Shown: positions 39,423 through 47,884 of the stretch, one piece after another
Numbering within the stretch: the first letter of the stretch is position 1
Layout: every line of letters begins with the position of its first letter
NCBI RefSeq assembly: GCF_000176035.2
Contig: NC_015675.1
Coordinates: forward strand, 6,514,001 to 6,578,000
DNA: 64,000 nucleotides
Direction: 5' to 3'
From: Mesorhizobium opportunistum WSM2075
GTDB taxonomy: Bacteria; Pseudomonadota; Alphaproteobacteria; Rhizobiales; Rhizobiaceae
Notes under the pieces: model-generated
What the model was told of the DNA's origin: nothing
What the model saw: the letters and a program-made list of their open reading frames with translations, nothing else
Database searches by the model: none
Made by a program: the position numbers and the translations under genes

Positions 39423-40436
39423 TCAGCCGTTACGGAAGGTGTAGCCGTAACCATTGATTGCGGGCGCGCCACCCAGATGGGCGTAAAGGACCCTCGACCC
39501 CTCTGGAAAGACGCCTTTCTGGACGAGGTCGATCATCCCTTGCATCGATTTGCCCTCATAGACCGGATCAGTAATCATACCCTCGAGACGCGCGCACAGA
39601 CGGATCGCTTGCTTGGTTTCCTCAGACGGAACGCCATAGCGCGGGTACGCGTAGTCCTCGAGCAACACGATGTCAGCCTCGACAAGATCGGTTCCGAGGT
39701 TGACGAGCATCGCTGTATGTTGGGCAATACTAAGCACCTGCGCCTTGCTCTTTGCTGGAGTGGCGGATGCATCGATACCGATCACGTTGCGCTGTCGACC
39801 GTCCTTCGCGAACCCGACGATCATGCCGGCATGCGTTGAACCTGTGACAGTGCAGACCACAATGTAGTCGAAGGCAAACCCAAGCTGTTTCTCCTGGGCG
39901 CGCACCTCGTAAGCGAACCCCACATAGCCAAGGCCACCGTATTTGTGGACAGAGGCCCCGGCCGGTATCGCATAAGGTCTGCCGCCCCGTGCCTTGACGT
40001 CATATAGCGCTTTTTCCCAACTGTGGCGGACACCTATGTCAAAGCCCTCGTCGACCAGGCGCACCTCTGCGCCCAAGATGCGGCTCAAAAGAATGTTGCC
40101 GACCCGGTCGTAGACAACGTCGTCATGTGGAACCCAGCTCTCCTGAACCAGAAGACATTTCATGCCGATCCTGGCGGCGACCGCTGCGACTATCCGGGTG
40201 TGATTGGACTGCACGCCCCCTACGGTGACCAGCGTATCGGCATCTGACGCGATCGCATCCGGAACAATGTATTCGAGCTTACGCAGCTTGTTTCCACCGA
40301 AAGCAAGACCTGAATTGCAGTCCTCGCGTTTGGCGTAGATCTCTACCTTGCCGCCCAGATGTTTGCCGAGGCGATCGAGCTTCTCGATCGGCGTTGGGCC
40401 AAAGGTGAGCGGATAGCGTGGGAACTTTTTCAGCAT
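39423..40436 (-). CDS. acdS: 1-aminocyclopropane-1-carboxylate (ACC) deaminase
   Basis: A 337-residue PLP enzyme of normal length that splits ACC, the ethylene precursor, into ammonia and 2-oxobutyrate. The PLP lysine is in [13 protein letters not shown], the nucleophilic serine motif is GGVQSNHTR, and the C-terminus [19 protein letters not shown] is diagnostic. The start is ATG 40436; the frame extends 8 codons further without a better site. In Mesorhizobium loti this gene lies in the symbiosis island and is reported to be NifA-dependent, so it acts in bacteroids. It may lower ethylene signalling in nodules. Its position just downstream of fdxB agrees with that. Confidence 0.95.
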   Translation of the reverse strand: MLKKFPRYPLTFGPTPIEKLDRLGKHLGGKVEIYAKREDCNSGLAFGGNKLRKLEYIVPDAIASDADTLVTVGGVQSNHTRIVAAVAARIGMKCLLVQESWVPHDDVVYDRVGNILLSRILGAEVRLVDEGFDIGVRHSWEKALYDVKARGGRPYAIPAGASVHKYGGLGYVGFAYEVRAQEKQLGFAFDYIVVCTVTGSTHAGMIVGFAKDGRQRNVIGIDASATPAKSKAQVLSIAQHTAMLVNLGTDLVEADIVLLEDYAYPRYGVPSEETKQAIRLCARLEGMITDPVYEGKSMQGMIDLVQKGVFPEGSRVLYAHLGGAPAINGYGYTFRNG

Positions 40437-41038
40437 GTTTTCTCCAGCAGAGGTAATCAAGCTGAACTACCTTCAGTCTAGGCCATGGGCGTTCTTGCTG
40501 AGCCAGCTATGTTCTGGAACGTTGTAGAAGTGACTCAACATCATCGCCGCGTCTCCGTTCGATCGACCCGTGCCGGCGTGCTGCGACGCCTCCTATGTGC
40601 GTGGCGAACCTCTGGCCAGTTCAAGCCCACCTGTATGCTTGTCCTATCAATTCGATGTCCCTTGTTGGGCGTGAACGTGAGTTCCGCTCTGTCACTACGC
40701 CTCAACACAGCGTCAACACATAGCCCAGTCAGAACGAGCTGAGATCCATCTGAACATTCATTCATCAACTCGTCATCTCATGGCGGCTCGTTCCAACTGC
40801 GTTGGCTTACCCTTACCTGTGCTCGACAAGCACACTGGACCGCCAGAGCAGAAAGAGCACGCTGCCGAAATAAACCATCTGGAGCAGTAGCGAACAGGCC
40901 AGCGTAGCGACGACGGCTAGACGGATCGCGTGCTAAGCGGAGAGAACGGACACAGCGTTGCCGCTCCAAACCACTGCCGCGAGTCGACTAAAGATGATGA
41001 GGTCCAAAGCCGTTCTCCTATCCCGTCATTGATGCTGC
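40437..41038. promoter_or_regulatory. acdS upstream region
   Basis: No gene recognised. A TGT-N11-ACA element at 40818-40834 resembles a NifA activator site with one extra base. A weak minus-strand sigma-54-like sequence (TGGCC...GC, GG-N10-GC) lies at 40604-40618, about 170 bp before the ATG. Neither is strong, and the reported NifA control of acdS elsewhere is the main reason to mention them. Confidence 0.3.
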
Positions 41039-41350
41039 TCATGCTGCAATCTGGTCGGCCGCGACATGCGTCTGGCAGTTCTTTGGGCAGACACGGCCAC
41101 AGGCTCCGCAGCCAATGCAGCGGCCGGCATGGTCCACCACCATGACCATACGATTGAGCTCACCGTCGAAGTCGTCGTCTTCCCCGTCGCAGATGCCTAG
41201 GATTTCACCCGCGTCATCCACGCCGTGAAGATGCATGACCCCGCGCGAGCAGACCTTGAAACAGCGACCGCAGCCGATACAGATTTTCTCGTCGATAGCG
41301 GCCAGATATTCCGGCACCCATTTGGAGCCGTCGCGGGTGATGCTCTTCAT
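41039..41350 (-). CDS. fdxB: Nif-associated 2[4Fe-4S] ferredoxin (ferredoxin III)
   Basis: A 103-residue ferredoxin with two cluster motifs, CIGCGRCFKVC at about 24-34 and CIGCGACGRVCPKNC near the C-terminus, separated by an acidic insert (CDGEDDDFDGE). This is the FdxB/FdxN-III type found in nif clusters. It donates electrons within nitrogenase assembly or to nitrogenase itself. The start overlaps the DUF683 gene by 4 bp. It is the last gene of an operon beginning at the NifA/sigma-54 promoter near 43650. Confidence 0.92.
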   Translation of the reverse strand: MKSITRDGSKWVPEYLAAIDEKICIGCGRCFKVCSRGVMHLHGVDDAGEILGICDGEDDDFDGELNRMVMVVDHAGRCIGCGACGRVCPKNCQTHVAADQIAA

Positions 41351-41550
41351 CGTAAGGTCCTCATTTTGGCGAGCTCTCTCCGGGCACTATTCAACTCGGC
41401 ATAAACAGCGTGCGCTGTCTCGGCGACTTCCGCTATCTCAGTCCATTTGTTCGGGAGGCCCTCGGCAAGGTCGCGCAAGTTCGTCTTGGCAATCGCCGCG
41501 CGCAGTTGCAGCTTTCGGACTTTCTTCACCATCTCATCCAGATTTGACAT
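41347..41550 (-). CDS. Nif-associated DUF683 (Rop-like) small protein
   Basis: A 67-residue helical-hairpin protein (MSNLDEMVKKVRKLQLRAA, GLPNKWTEIAEVAE, AVYAELNSARRELAKMR). This family (PF05082) is found almost only between DUF269 and fdxB in nif clusters, and its function is unproven. ATG 41550 is preferred over the longer frame starting at 41637, which reads through the decayed DUF269 gene. Confidence 0.88.
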   Translation of the reverse strand: MSNLDEMVKKVRKLQLRAAIAKTNLRDLAEGLPNKWTEIAEVAETAHAVYAELNSARRELAKMRTLR

Positions 41551-41576
41551 GAGCCTTCCTCGAAATTCTGTTTCAT

Positions 41577-42000
41577 CCTCGCAACGTCGGACAGGCAATG
41601 AACGCAGTCGCAACGTCGCCCAGTTTCGTGCTGGCAAGTTTCCGGAAAGTCTCGAAGAGGACGCGGTGGACGTCTCAAACGATTAACTGCCCGACCGTGA
41701 AAACCACGAAACCCCGATCGATTTCATCATTGTTGGCGATGTAGTGACGAAAGAGCGCTCCTCGATCACAATCCCCGCTGCTGTGTGAAATATGTCGAGC
41801 CTACACAGCAGAATCGCCAATGATCGGGATCTGAAGGACGCAGTTTTTGTGATGATGAAGTCGACCAGCAGCTCGGTCCGATTTGCCCTGGCATCGCCTG
41901 TCCTGAGCACGGATCAGCGTCAGGAGCCGTTCGATGGTCTGTCGGGCAAGGGCATTGCTGCCTTCTTGACGGGCAGGAGCAAGCGCGGTGTGAGACATAT
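41577..42000 (-). pseudogene. Decayed second copy of the NifX-associated DUF269 gene
   Basis: Pieces in all three minus frames match the intact DUF269 protein at 52164-52643: LLTLIRAQD, FIITK, PIIGD, LDIFHTAAGIVIEER, FVVFTVGQL and DVHRVLFETFRKLASTKLGDVATAFIA. At least two frameshifts and a stop (before DVHR) make it non-functional. It keeps the ancestral order DUF269-DUF683-fdxB and shows that this operon once carried a working copy. Confidence 0.85.
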
Positions 42001-42007
42001 CGTTTCC

Positions 42008-42355
42008 TCAATTCAGTGTCGTCCTCAGAGGGCGAGCTCTGCGTTCGGCTGCGCCAACTTCGGGCCGCTTACGCGGCCGCCCTCCGGTTTGGCCGGGCCG
42101 GGTTCCAGGTAATGCTGTGCTTGGGCCGACCTTGAACATGTCCTGGACTGTGACGTCCTCCGCGATAGCTAAATTCTCGTCGAACATCGCGTCCGCGGCG
42201 ATCCGTCTTTGGAGGTCGTTCACGCCCCAGCCTTGACCTACAGCAAACGATCCCCTCGGTGCTGCATGGGCATACTTACTGCGAGCGGGCCGCATGCATT
42301 GAGCGAATTGATCAGGGTTCAATTCCTTGTCATGCCTTTTGCAATCTCTGCTCAT
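42008..42355 (-). CDS. Hypothetical protein in the fdxB operon
   Basis: A 115-codon frame whose start overlaps the end of the thioredoxin-like gene by 26 bp. The N-terminal 75 residues (DQFAQCMRPARSKYAHAAP, GQGWGVNDLQRRIAADAMFD) look protein-like with balanced composition. The last 40 are Arg/Pro-rich and may be a frameshifted tail. No family recognised. Its location suggests co-transcription with fdxB under NifA. Confidence 0.5.
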   Translation of the reverse strand: MSRDCKRHDKELNPDQFAQCMRPARSKYAHAAPRGSFAVGQGWGVNDLQRRIAADAMFDENLAIAEDVTVQDMFKVGPSTALPGTRPGQTGGRPRKRPEVGAAERRARPLRTTLN

Positions 42356-43520
42356 GAGGCCACTCCGCTTTAGTGTTCAGGAGCCTTGATTGCGGTGCCA
42401 CACAGAAGTCCCCGCAACAGGCGTTCTCACCCGTGTAGTCGGCCAGGGCTTGAAGCAAGGGGCTAAGGTGTGTCTGTTTGATGTGATCAGGCATTGGCTC
42501 CGGAATATCCAGCGATTCCAGTGCCGCTTCGATCAACTCGATCGCGCGAGCGTTGTTGCCGCTCTCGTGGTAATACTGAGCTACCGGGAGGTAGCAACGG
42601 AATTTAAGGCGCCCGTCGCCATCCGGGGGATTCAGTGTCAGGATTTGTTCCGAGAGCGTGTTGCCTATCGCAAAGCGCTCAGCACGGGGAAGATGGGCGT
42701 TGTCTATCGCGGGATCGAAGAGCTGATTCAGGGCCATGACCATCCAAGACACGGCCTCGTTTTTTTTGTTGATCGCGTCCTCGACTAACTGGCGCATGAC
42801 TGGCAAGCCGCTCTGCATGTCCCGCAGCTTGTGAAGCAGAAGATTCGCTTGAGTTTGCCGAAACCCGATATAGTCCGGCATCAATGCCAGGCCTTCTTCA
42901 ACTGCCGAGAGTGCGGCCGGCCAATCCTCGGTCTGTGTCGCGGGCTTAAGTTTGGCGTATATCGGTTTGGTCCGGGCCCGTTCGCGCGCTGTGCGTTGGC
43001 TAGTAGCGATCCGCCTTATGTCGGCGGCCCTCGCTTCATTGCTGCTGCGCCAGCTGCCGTTCAGAACTTTGGGTAGAACCTCATTGAGTTCCGCCGGGTG
43101 TCCGATGAAAGCGATGCGGCCGTCGCCATCAACCAGGAACGACTCAGGGATTCCGGGAGAAGAACTCGCCTGCATCCATAGTCTGTTCATTTCACCAGTA
43201 AAATCGAACGCAATCCGGTAATTCAGATTCGGGAACCTCTCGGTCAGCCACGCATCCAACTTGGTCCGCGCCTCGTCTGCGGTTGGAGCCTGTTCGCTAG
43301 CTGCGATTCCGACGACCTCGAATCCACTGTCTTGATATTTCTCTTGCAGCTGCATCAGATGGGGTATAGCCGCCACACAAGGTCCGCACCAAGTCGCCCA
43401 AAATTCAACAAGACAGACCTTGCCGGGCTGAAAGTTCGTGATGGGCTCGCCACGCAGCCAAGTGTCCACTTTGATTGGCGGAGCGGGGGACTCAATACGC
43501 AACACCGTTTCGTACTCCAA
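42330..43520 (-). CDS. TlpA/redoxin-type thioredoxin-fold protein with a long helical (TPR-like) C-terminal half
   Basis: About 396 residues. The N-terminal 130-140 residues form a redoxin domain with the active-site motif FWATWCGPC and the conserved cis-Pro region GIPESFLV. The C-terminal 200 residues are helical and repeat-like (EDWPAALSAVEEGLALMPD, FRQTQANLLLHKL, PVAQYYHESGNNARAIELIE), typical of TPR tails. No signal peptide or N-terminal membrane helix is seen. I propose TTG 43520, behind AGGAAAGG, because homology begins there; ATG 43586 is the alternative. It is the first gene after a canonical sigma-54 promoter, so it is probably expressed during nitrogen fixation, perhaps protecting or maturing cysteine-rich nif proteins (inference). 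Confidence 0.78.
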   Translation of the reverse strand: MEYETVLRIESPAPPIKVDTWLRGEPITNFQPGKVCLVEFWATWCGPCVAAIPHLMQLQEKYQDSGFEVVGIAASEQAPTADEARTKLDAWLTERFPNLNYRIAFDFTGEMNRLWMQASSSPGIPESFLVDGDGRIAFIGHPAELNEVLPKVLNGSWRSSNEARAADIRRIATSQRTARERARTKPIYAKLKPATQTEDWPAALSAVEEGLALMPDYIGFRQTQANLLLHKLRDMQSGLPVMRQLVEDAINKKNEAVSWMVMALNQLFDPAIDNAHLPRAERFAIGNTLSEQILTLNPPDGDGRLKFRCYLPVAQYYHESGNNARAIELIEAALESLDIPEPMPDHIKQTHLSPLLQALADYTGENACCGDFCVAPQSRLLNTKAEWPHEQRLQKA

Positions 43521-43647
43521 ATTCCCACACCTTTCCTGGCGCTTATGCGTTAGCTGGTCGTTCTCTCTCTCAGGAGCGGAACACACGAGTTGGTAGCGAC
43601 CAATCCGGCTTGCGTGTTCTCATGCGGTCAGCCCTCACGAGTATTGC

Positions 43648-43663
43648 CGCAAGGGCCGTGCCA
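43648..43663 (-). promoter_or_regulatory. Sigma-54 (-24/-12) promoter of the thioredoxin-fdxB operon
   Basis: The minus strand reads TGGCACG-GCCC-TTGCG, with GG-N10-GC in exact spacing. It lies 60-130 bp before either proposed start of the downstream gene. Confidence 0.88.
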
Positions 43664-43727
43664 GCACGCTTAGTGCCCGTTAACTCCATAGTTACCTTTG
43701 AAAACCTCATAGGCCCAGTTGGCCAGC

Positions 43728-43743
43728 TGTCTTCGACGCGACA
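43728..43743. promoter_or_regulatory. NifA upstream activator sequence
   Basis: TGT-CTTCGACGCG-ACA is a perfect TGT-N10-ACA element, 65-80 bp upstream of the -24 box at 43648-43663. Together they predict NifA-dependent expression of the operon ending in fdxB. Confidence 0.85.
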
Positions 43744-43763
43744 AATTTCTGCCGGCCGTAAGT

Positions 43764-44099
43764 TTTTGGACACCGCAACCACTCCTGCGTAAGAAACCGA
43801 ACAGCTTGGCTCTCTTCTGCGGTCAGATGGCCTCGGCTTCTCCAGCAGCAGCACTTCGGCGCCGTTCGAAAGGGCGGGGTTAGGTCCGCGACTGGCTCCC
43901 GCGTGCAACGACTGAGTGCCGCCCGGTTACGTTGAGCTTTTCTCCTAAAGCCGTTGTCGATGAGGCCCAGCGTCGAGTGCGAGCTGACAGCGCGAATGCT
44001 GTTTCGCAGGGACCCGGACGCCGCATCCACCCCGCCCTTCGCTGCAGCGAAGGCGGACAGCATTCCTCGGCCCCCCCGCCGATGATCAGTAGCCGTAGG
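43764..44099. other. Region between the NifA site and the N-hydroxylase gene
   Basis: The minus strand contains protein-like scraps in two frames (SNGAEVLLLEKPRPSDR; LTAEESQAVRFLTQEW) but no intact gene. Possibly a decayed 3' neighbour of the N-hydroxylase. Confidence 0.3.
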
Positions 44100-45404
44100 T
44101 CATATCCCGCTGCCCATTTCTTCCGCGACGAGGTGGGGCCAGTTGTCGACGGGGGCAGGTCTGATGAAGCCGGCCTGCTCGCGGTTCGCCTGCGGCACGC
44201 GTCCCAGGAGGCTGTCGAGGATGCGACGCGCTCGCCAGGCCAGCAGGCCTAGATTTGGATCAGCCAGCCCGCGCTGCCCGAGGGTCGCGTTCTGTACGAA
44301 GATGCGCCTTTCAGGCGGTCCGTCCCAGCACACGGAAAAATCTTCGCGGATAGCCAATTCGTTGTCGCTCTTTTCCAGCCGGCCCGCCATCGGCTCCAAG
44401 AAGTCTGGCAACGCGTTCTCGTAACCGGTGGCCAGGATGACGATGTCGGCCGTGACTTCTTCGACCTCACTCCTGCCGCGGCGCAGGCTCAGCCTGTGAC
44501 CCGCGCCGGCGTTGACGCAGTACGAGACGGTGTAGCCCGGCCGCAGTGTGATTTCGCAGTGGCTTGGCTCCAAAAACGCGTGCCGGTATTGCGCTTGATA
44601 AATCGCGCGCAACGTCCCTTCCGAAATGCAGTCGGAAGCAAGCACGAAACGCCTCAGGTACAGTTTGCGCTGCGACTCGCTCATTGCCGCCAAGCGATCC
44701 GAAGAGCACGCTATGAACAACTCGTTTGTAAACGGGCTGTTGTCGATGGGCTGATAGTTTTCGCACTCCGAGACCCAAGTGATCGATCGAGGCCGCCGCT
44801 CTTTTGGCAGGCCGACAAGGTGTAAAAGCACCTCGGCTCCCAACTGGCCTCCACCAACCACGCAAACGTCCTTTTTCCAAACCTCAGGATGGATGCGCGG
44901 TAAATCCGATAAGTGGAACAGGTTGCGTCCGGTCCAGCCCCGAAACTGAGACGGAATCCGCGGCTGCTTGCCGGTGCCGATCACCAGGTCTCTGGCGCCA
45001 CGAACTGCGTCGTCCGTCCACACCCGAAATTCGCCCTCGAAGCGGATTTCGCGCACAGTCTCGCCGCCGCAGACAAGCGGGTTCCGGTGGAAGGCCCAGT
45101 TCAGGTATTGCTCAAACTCAGCTCTGAGCACGGCCTCGAACTGTGCATTCAGGAAGTGGAATAGACGCCCGTTCTCGTATAGGTAGTTTACGAAAGTGTA
45201 GGCTGATCGCGGGTTCACCAGCGTGACCAGATCCTTGAGGTGGTTGACCTGGAGTTCCGGCGAATCCAATGCGCTGCCGGGGTGCCAGCGGAAGTCGAGC
45301 TGCCGATCCAAGAACAGTGCCCCTCGACCGATCTGCTCGTGTATCTGACACGCAAGGCTGAGATTAGACGGTCCAGCACCCACTCCAATGCAAGAGAGCT
45401 CCAC
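44100..45404 (-). CDS. L-lysine/L-ornithine N-hydroxylase-like flavoprotein (IucD/SidA/PvdA family)
   Basis: A 434-residue class B-type monooxygenase. The FAD site is GVGAGPSNLSLA at residues 7-18, the substrate/flavin segment is HPGSALDSPELQVNHLKDLVT, the NADPH site is CVVGGGQLGAEVLLHL, and ATGYENALPDFL is the C-terminal signature. The family hydroxylates the side-chain amine of lysine, ornithine or diamines as the first step to hydroxamates. It starts at GTG 45404. No siderophore synthetase or acyltransferase gene is adjacent, so its product is not obvious. Two tandem sigma-54-like promoters lie 440-690 bp upstream and point at it. Confidence 0.88.
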   Translation of the reverse strand: MELSCIGVGAGPSNLSLACQIHEQIGRGALFLDRQLDFRWHPGSALDSPELQVNHLKDLVTLVNPRSAYTFVNYLYENGRLFHFLNAQFEAVLRAEFEQYLNWAFHRNPLVCGGETVREIRFEGEFRVWTDDAVRGARDLVIGTGKQPRIPSQFRGWTGRNLFHLSDLPRIHPEVWKKDVCVVGGGQLGAEVLLHLVGLPKERRPRSITWVSECENYQPIDNSPFTNELFIACSSDRLAAMSESQRKLYLRRFVLASDCISEGTLRAIYQAQYRHAFLEPSHCEITLRPGYTVSYCVNAGAGHRLSLRRGRSEVEEVTADIVILATGYENALPDFLEPMAGRLEKSDNELAIREDFSVCWDGPPERRIFVQNATLGQRGLADPNLGLLAWRARRILDSLLGRVPQANREQAGFIRPAPVDNWPHLVAEEMGSGI

Positions 45405-45822
45405 TTGTCCTGCTCCTATAAGTGTTTCCCAAACAGGCGATGCTCGCGGCGAACATCGGCCTGGTCATTCGGCTTCCGCACTACGCGGCCATTCTCGACC
45501 CCGGTGCGGCTGGATTCGCTAGCGTTTGTCCCGGCGTTCGTGTGGTCGGCTGTGTGAGGCCCAGGGATCCAGCCAACGGATGAGATCGACACTCATGTCG
45601 GTGACGTGGGGGCCGTGCGCGGGATCGACGTTTCCACCCCGCTTCGATGATAGCGTCTCGCTCAGCGGATGCTTACCGACCTTATTCGGCGTATGAATCG
45701 GGCGCAGTCGCTCGCCTCCAAGGTGATGCGCCCACTTCTGACCGGTTGTGGATCAGCCGAAGCGCGGTCCCAGTGCGGCAACAGCATTCTTCAGTGACCC
45801 TGACCCTAGGAGGACATCCTTC

Positions 45823-45922
45823 TGATGTGTTCAGAAGATTCCCCGCATCGAACGTGCCAGAAGGAAAATTGATCAAAACAACTGGCAGCAGGTTTGTGAT
45901 CGTGTCGGCTATCCGACGTTGA
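45823..45922. repeat. 100-bp direct repeat, copy 1
   Basis: It matches 46058-46157 over its whole length with roughly 25-30 differences by eye. The best-kept parts are the TGATGTGTTC start, the GTGCCAG block and the end (GTTTGTGATCGTGTCG...ATCCGACGTTGA). It carries a minus-strand sigma-54 motif. Confidence 0.8.
45844..45859 (-). promoter_or_regulatory. Sigma-54-type promoter in direct repeat copy 1
   Basis: The minus strand reads TGGCACG-TTCG-ATGCG: perfect -24 block and GC at correct N10 spacing. A TGT-N10-ACG element (one mismatch to a NifA site) lies upstream at 45903-45918. It points at the N-hydroxylase gene at 45404 across a 440-bp leader without a clear gene. Confidence 0.6.
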
Positions 45923-46057
45923 GGAGGGAAACCTTGCACCGGCGGCAGATTTGTCCCGGTGCTCTTACCGGTAAGCTAGCAGGGTAGCTCCGATCCCGAA
46001 AAATGCGCTTGGGTGGGCTAGCTTGTTCGCTTAGCCTGATCATGGCAGGACGTGCGC

Positions 46058-46157
46058 TGATGTGTTCGGAATGTTCCCTCAATCGACGTGCCAGGATGAA
46101 ACGTTGATGGAACCAACTGACAGCGGGTTTGTGATCGTGTCGAGTATCCGACGTTGA
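46058..46157. repeat. 100-bp direct repeat, copy 2
   Basis: Second copy of the 45823-45922 repeat, 235 bp away in the same orientation. Confidence 0.8.
46079..46093 (-). promoter_or_regulatory. Sigma-54-like promoter variant in direct repeat copy 2
   Basis: The minus strand reads TGGCACG-TCGA-TTGA: perfect -24 block but GA instead of GC at -12, the same deviation as in the nifH promoter of this window. A TGT-N10-ACG element follows upstream at about 46138-46153. Confidence 0.45.
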
Positions 46158-46159
46158 AC

Positions 46160-46900
46160 GGCAGGCCTTGAAGGTTTGCACTTCGTCGCCCTTCGGAACA
46201 GCACCAGCTTGACCAACTCTAGCGTTTTTTTCAGATGGGCGCCGTCCGGGGAATCCGGTAATGTCACATGTGTCAGGCGACGTGGATCTCTCCCATGATC
46301 CGATAGGCATAGCATTCTTACGGCGCATGACGCTCCCATTAGCACTCGAATAAGGTGCGCGCGGCAGCTTCTTCGCGCGCCAGCACAAGCTCGCTTCATC
46401 GAGGTCAATGCCGATGACGTGGGCCATTAGTCCGACCGCTGCGCTCGAGCTTACATCTCCGCCGGCGCAGCCGCCGTCGATTACGGTGGAAGCCGACAGC
46501 GGCTCGAAGCTATCAGCAGCGATTGCGTTGAAGACGCCAGCACGCGCCAAATCGCGGCAAGGAGCGCGCGGCCACCAGGTCGGGACGTTGTTCCTGGCCA
46601 GACAATCCTCGTCGCGCGGTTGGTTCAGTAAGGTATCGTCATCGAGATAACGTCTGCAGCTTTTTCATGCATCTCATACGCCGAGACCGCTTTGCACCCT
46701 CGGGTCCAACCCACGATCCGGCTTCGGGCGACATCCATTGCGCCGTTAAGTCCGGAGCGAAGCGGACGGCATACCGTTTGAGATAGCTCACCTTCGCCGA
46801 AAATCCCTTCGGAGTGTTGAGAAGCTCGCACGGCATCGGATTTAGAGGAATGTAGATCGTCTGCCGGTCGCGCCGAACGGGTCCGCCGGTCGCGAGCACA
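46160..46900 (-). pseudogene. Decayed gene(s) downstream of a nod box, including a methyltransferase-like fragment
   Basis: On the minus strand two unconnected frames look protein-like: 46639-46899 (YIPLNPMPCELLNTPKGF, SYLKRYAVRFAPDLTAQW) and about 46330-46550 (STVIDGGCAGGDVSSSAAVG, HVIGIDLDEASLCWR). The latter resembles SAM-binding motif I and the acidic loop of a class I methyltransferase. Frames are interrupted and nothing is intact. Because a nod box points here, this may be the remains of a nodulation gene; NodS cannot be claimed from what is left. Confidence 0.4.
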
Positions 46901-46972
46901 AATGATCAGGCTCGTGACGCTGCAGGATGGCTCCAGGAAGCGAGCGACTAAATTGAGGATGTACCCTAGGCA

Positions 46973-47062
46973 TCAGAAGGAGGACGCCGCTCCACCTTCC
47001 GCCTTGCGCATGACCTGGAGAGATTTCCGGTGGGCGTCGCCTCCCGATCGACGCTTTTTCAT
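46973..47062 (-). CDS. Very short open frame right after the minus-strand nod box
   Basis: ATG 47062 opens a 29-codon frame (MKKRRSGGDAHRKSLQVMRK...) ending at 46973, only about 10 bp downstream of the nod box. It is probably either the truncated first codons of a lost gene or a leader; no family recognised. Confidence 0.25.
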   Translation of the reverse strand: MKKRRSGGDAHRKSLQVMRKAEGGAASSF

Positions 47063-47072
47063 GTTCGCTACT

Positions 47073-47119
47073 CTCCGTAAAATAGATTGTTTCGATGGAG
47101 CCCATCTACGATGTGAATT
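47073..47119 (-). promoter_or_regulatory. nod box, reading leftwards
   Basis: The minus strand shows TAGATG, then ATCGAAACAATC, then TATTTTAC with canonical spacing, a strong match to the rhizobial nod box bound by NodD. The genes it should drive (47062 downwards) are eroded. Confidence 0.85.
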
Positions 47120-47785
47120 CGGGCGCCTCGCATGCGATCAAGATCCGAACCCCAGAGCTCCATACCGATGCCTGCGCAACTCGCCTGCAAGCTCGACGCC
47201 CGATCTACTTATGAGAAACCGTACGATCGGCGATGCCGATCATCCCAATCGGAACCGCCCCACGTGGCACGGGCGAGCTAGTCGATTGTCGAGGAGGAGA
47301 GCAGATCGGGCTTGAGAGATGACTGGCCTGCTTCGCAGCTGCGGTAGGTGGCCAATTCGGCAGCGTGCTGTTTCTGACCGGCCGTCCAGCCGCGCTTATA
47401 GGTTTCGTCTGTTCAACGGACGCGCGGCAATCGCCGATCGACATCACGGGCGCGGTGAAGGTGGATACTGCGCACATGCGCTAGGTGGGCACAAGGACCG
47501 CGGAAGAGATGAGCAAGGCCACATCAATTCAAGTCAAGCTGACGCAAGGCAGCAGGCGATCGATCCGACTGATGATCTCAAGCTCATGTGCGCTGGAGTG
47601 GCGATCTTTGCCTTGGCGCCCCGTACCATCGGCGCACCACTGCGCACACTGACAAGCCGGAGTGGCCGGTGACCGGACGGGTTCGCCTCTAGTGAAAAGC
47701 CGTCTTTCACTTTAATCGAGCGTGATTGTGCGTTGCGCGATTTGTGTCCGGTCTGGTTCGGTTCTTAGTCGCACGCGATGGGCCG
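47120..47785. other. Region between two outward-facing nod boxes
   Basis: No intact gene. On the plus strand about 47320-47620 two frames look weakly protein-like (QFGSVLFLTGRPAALIGFV; DITGAVKVDTAHMR) but are not recognised and contain stops. It is likely a former gene lost by decay. Confidence 0.35.
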
Positions 47786-47832
47786 CATTCATACCGTAGA
47801 TGCACTTCATCGAAACTATCGATTTTACGATG
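47786..47832 (+). promoter_or_regulatory. nod box, reading rightwards
   Basis: It contains CATTCAT, TAGATG at the right distance, and ATCGAAACTATCGATTTTAC, an excellent nod box. It ends about 50 bp before the acyltransferase start at 47885, predicting NodD- and flavonoid-dependent expression. Confidence 0.9.
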
Positions 47833-47884
47833 CGTAACGACCATGAAAAACGCTGCTCGGAACCTTCTGAGGACGATCAGCTGC

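Noticed and set aside
46330..46550. nodS
   Set aside because: The SAM-binding-like motif is present, but too little of the protein remains and no NodS-specific segment could be matched.
47525..47545. Possible tts box (reverse complement GCGTCAGCTTGACTTG)
   Set aside because: Only the first ten bases match the consensus; the second half and conserved C-rich end are absent, and no type III secretion gene follows.
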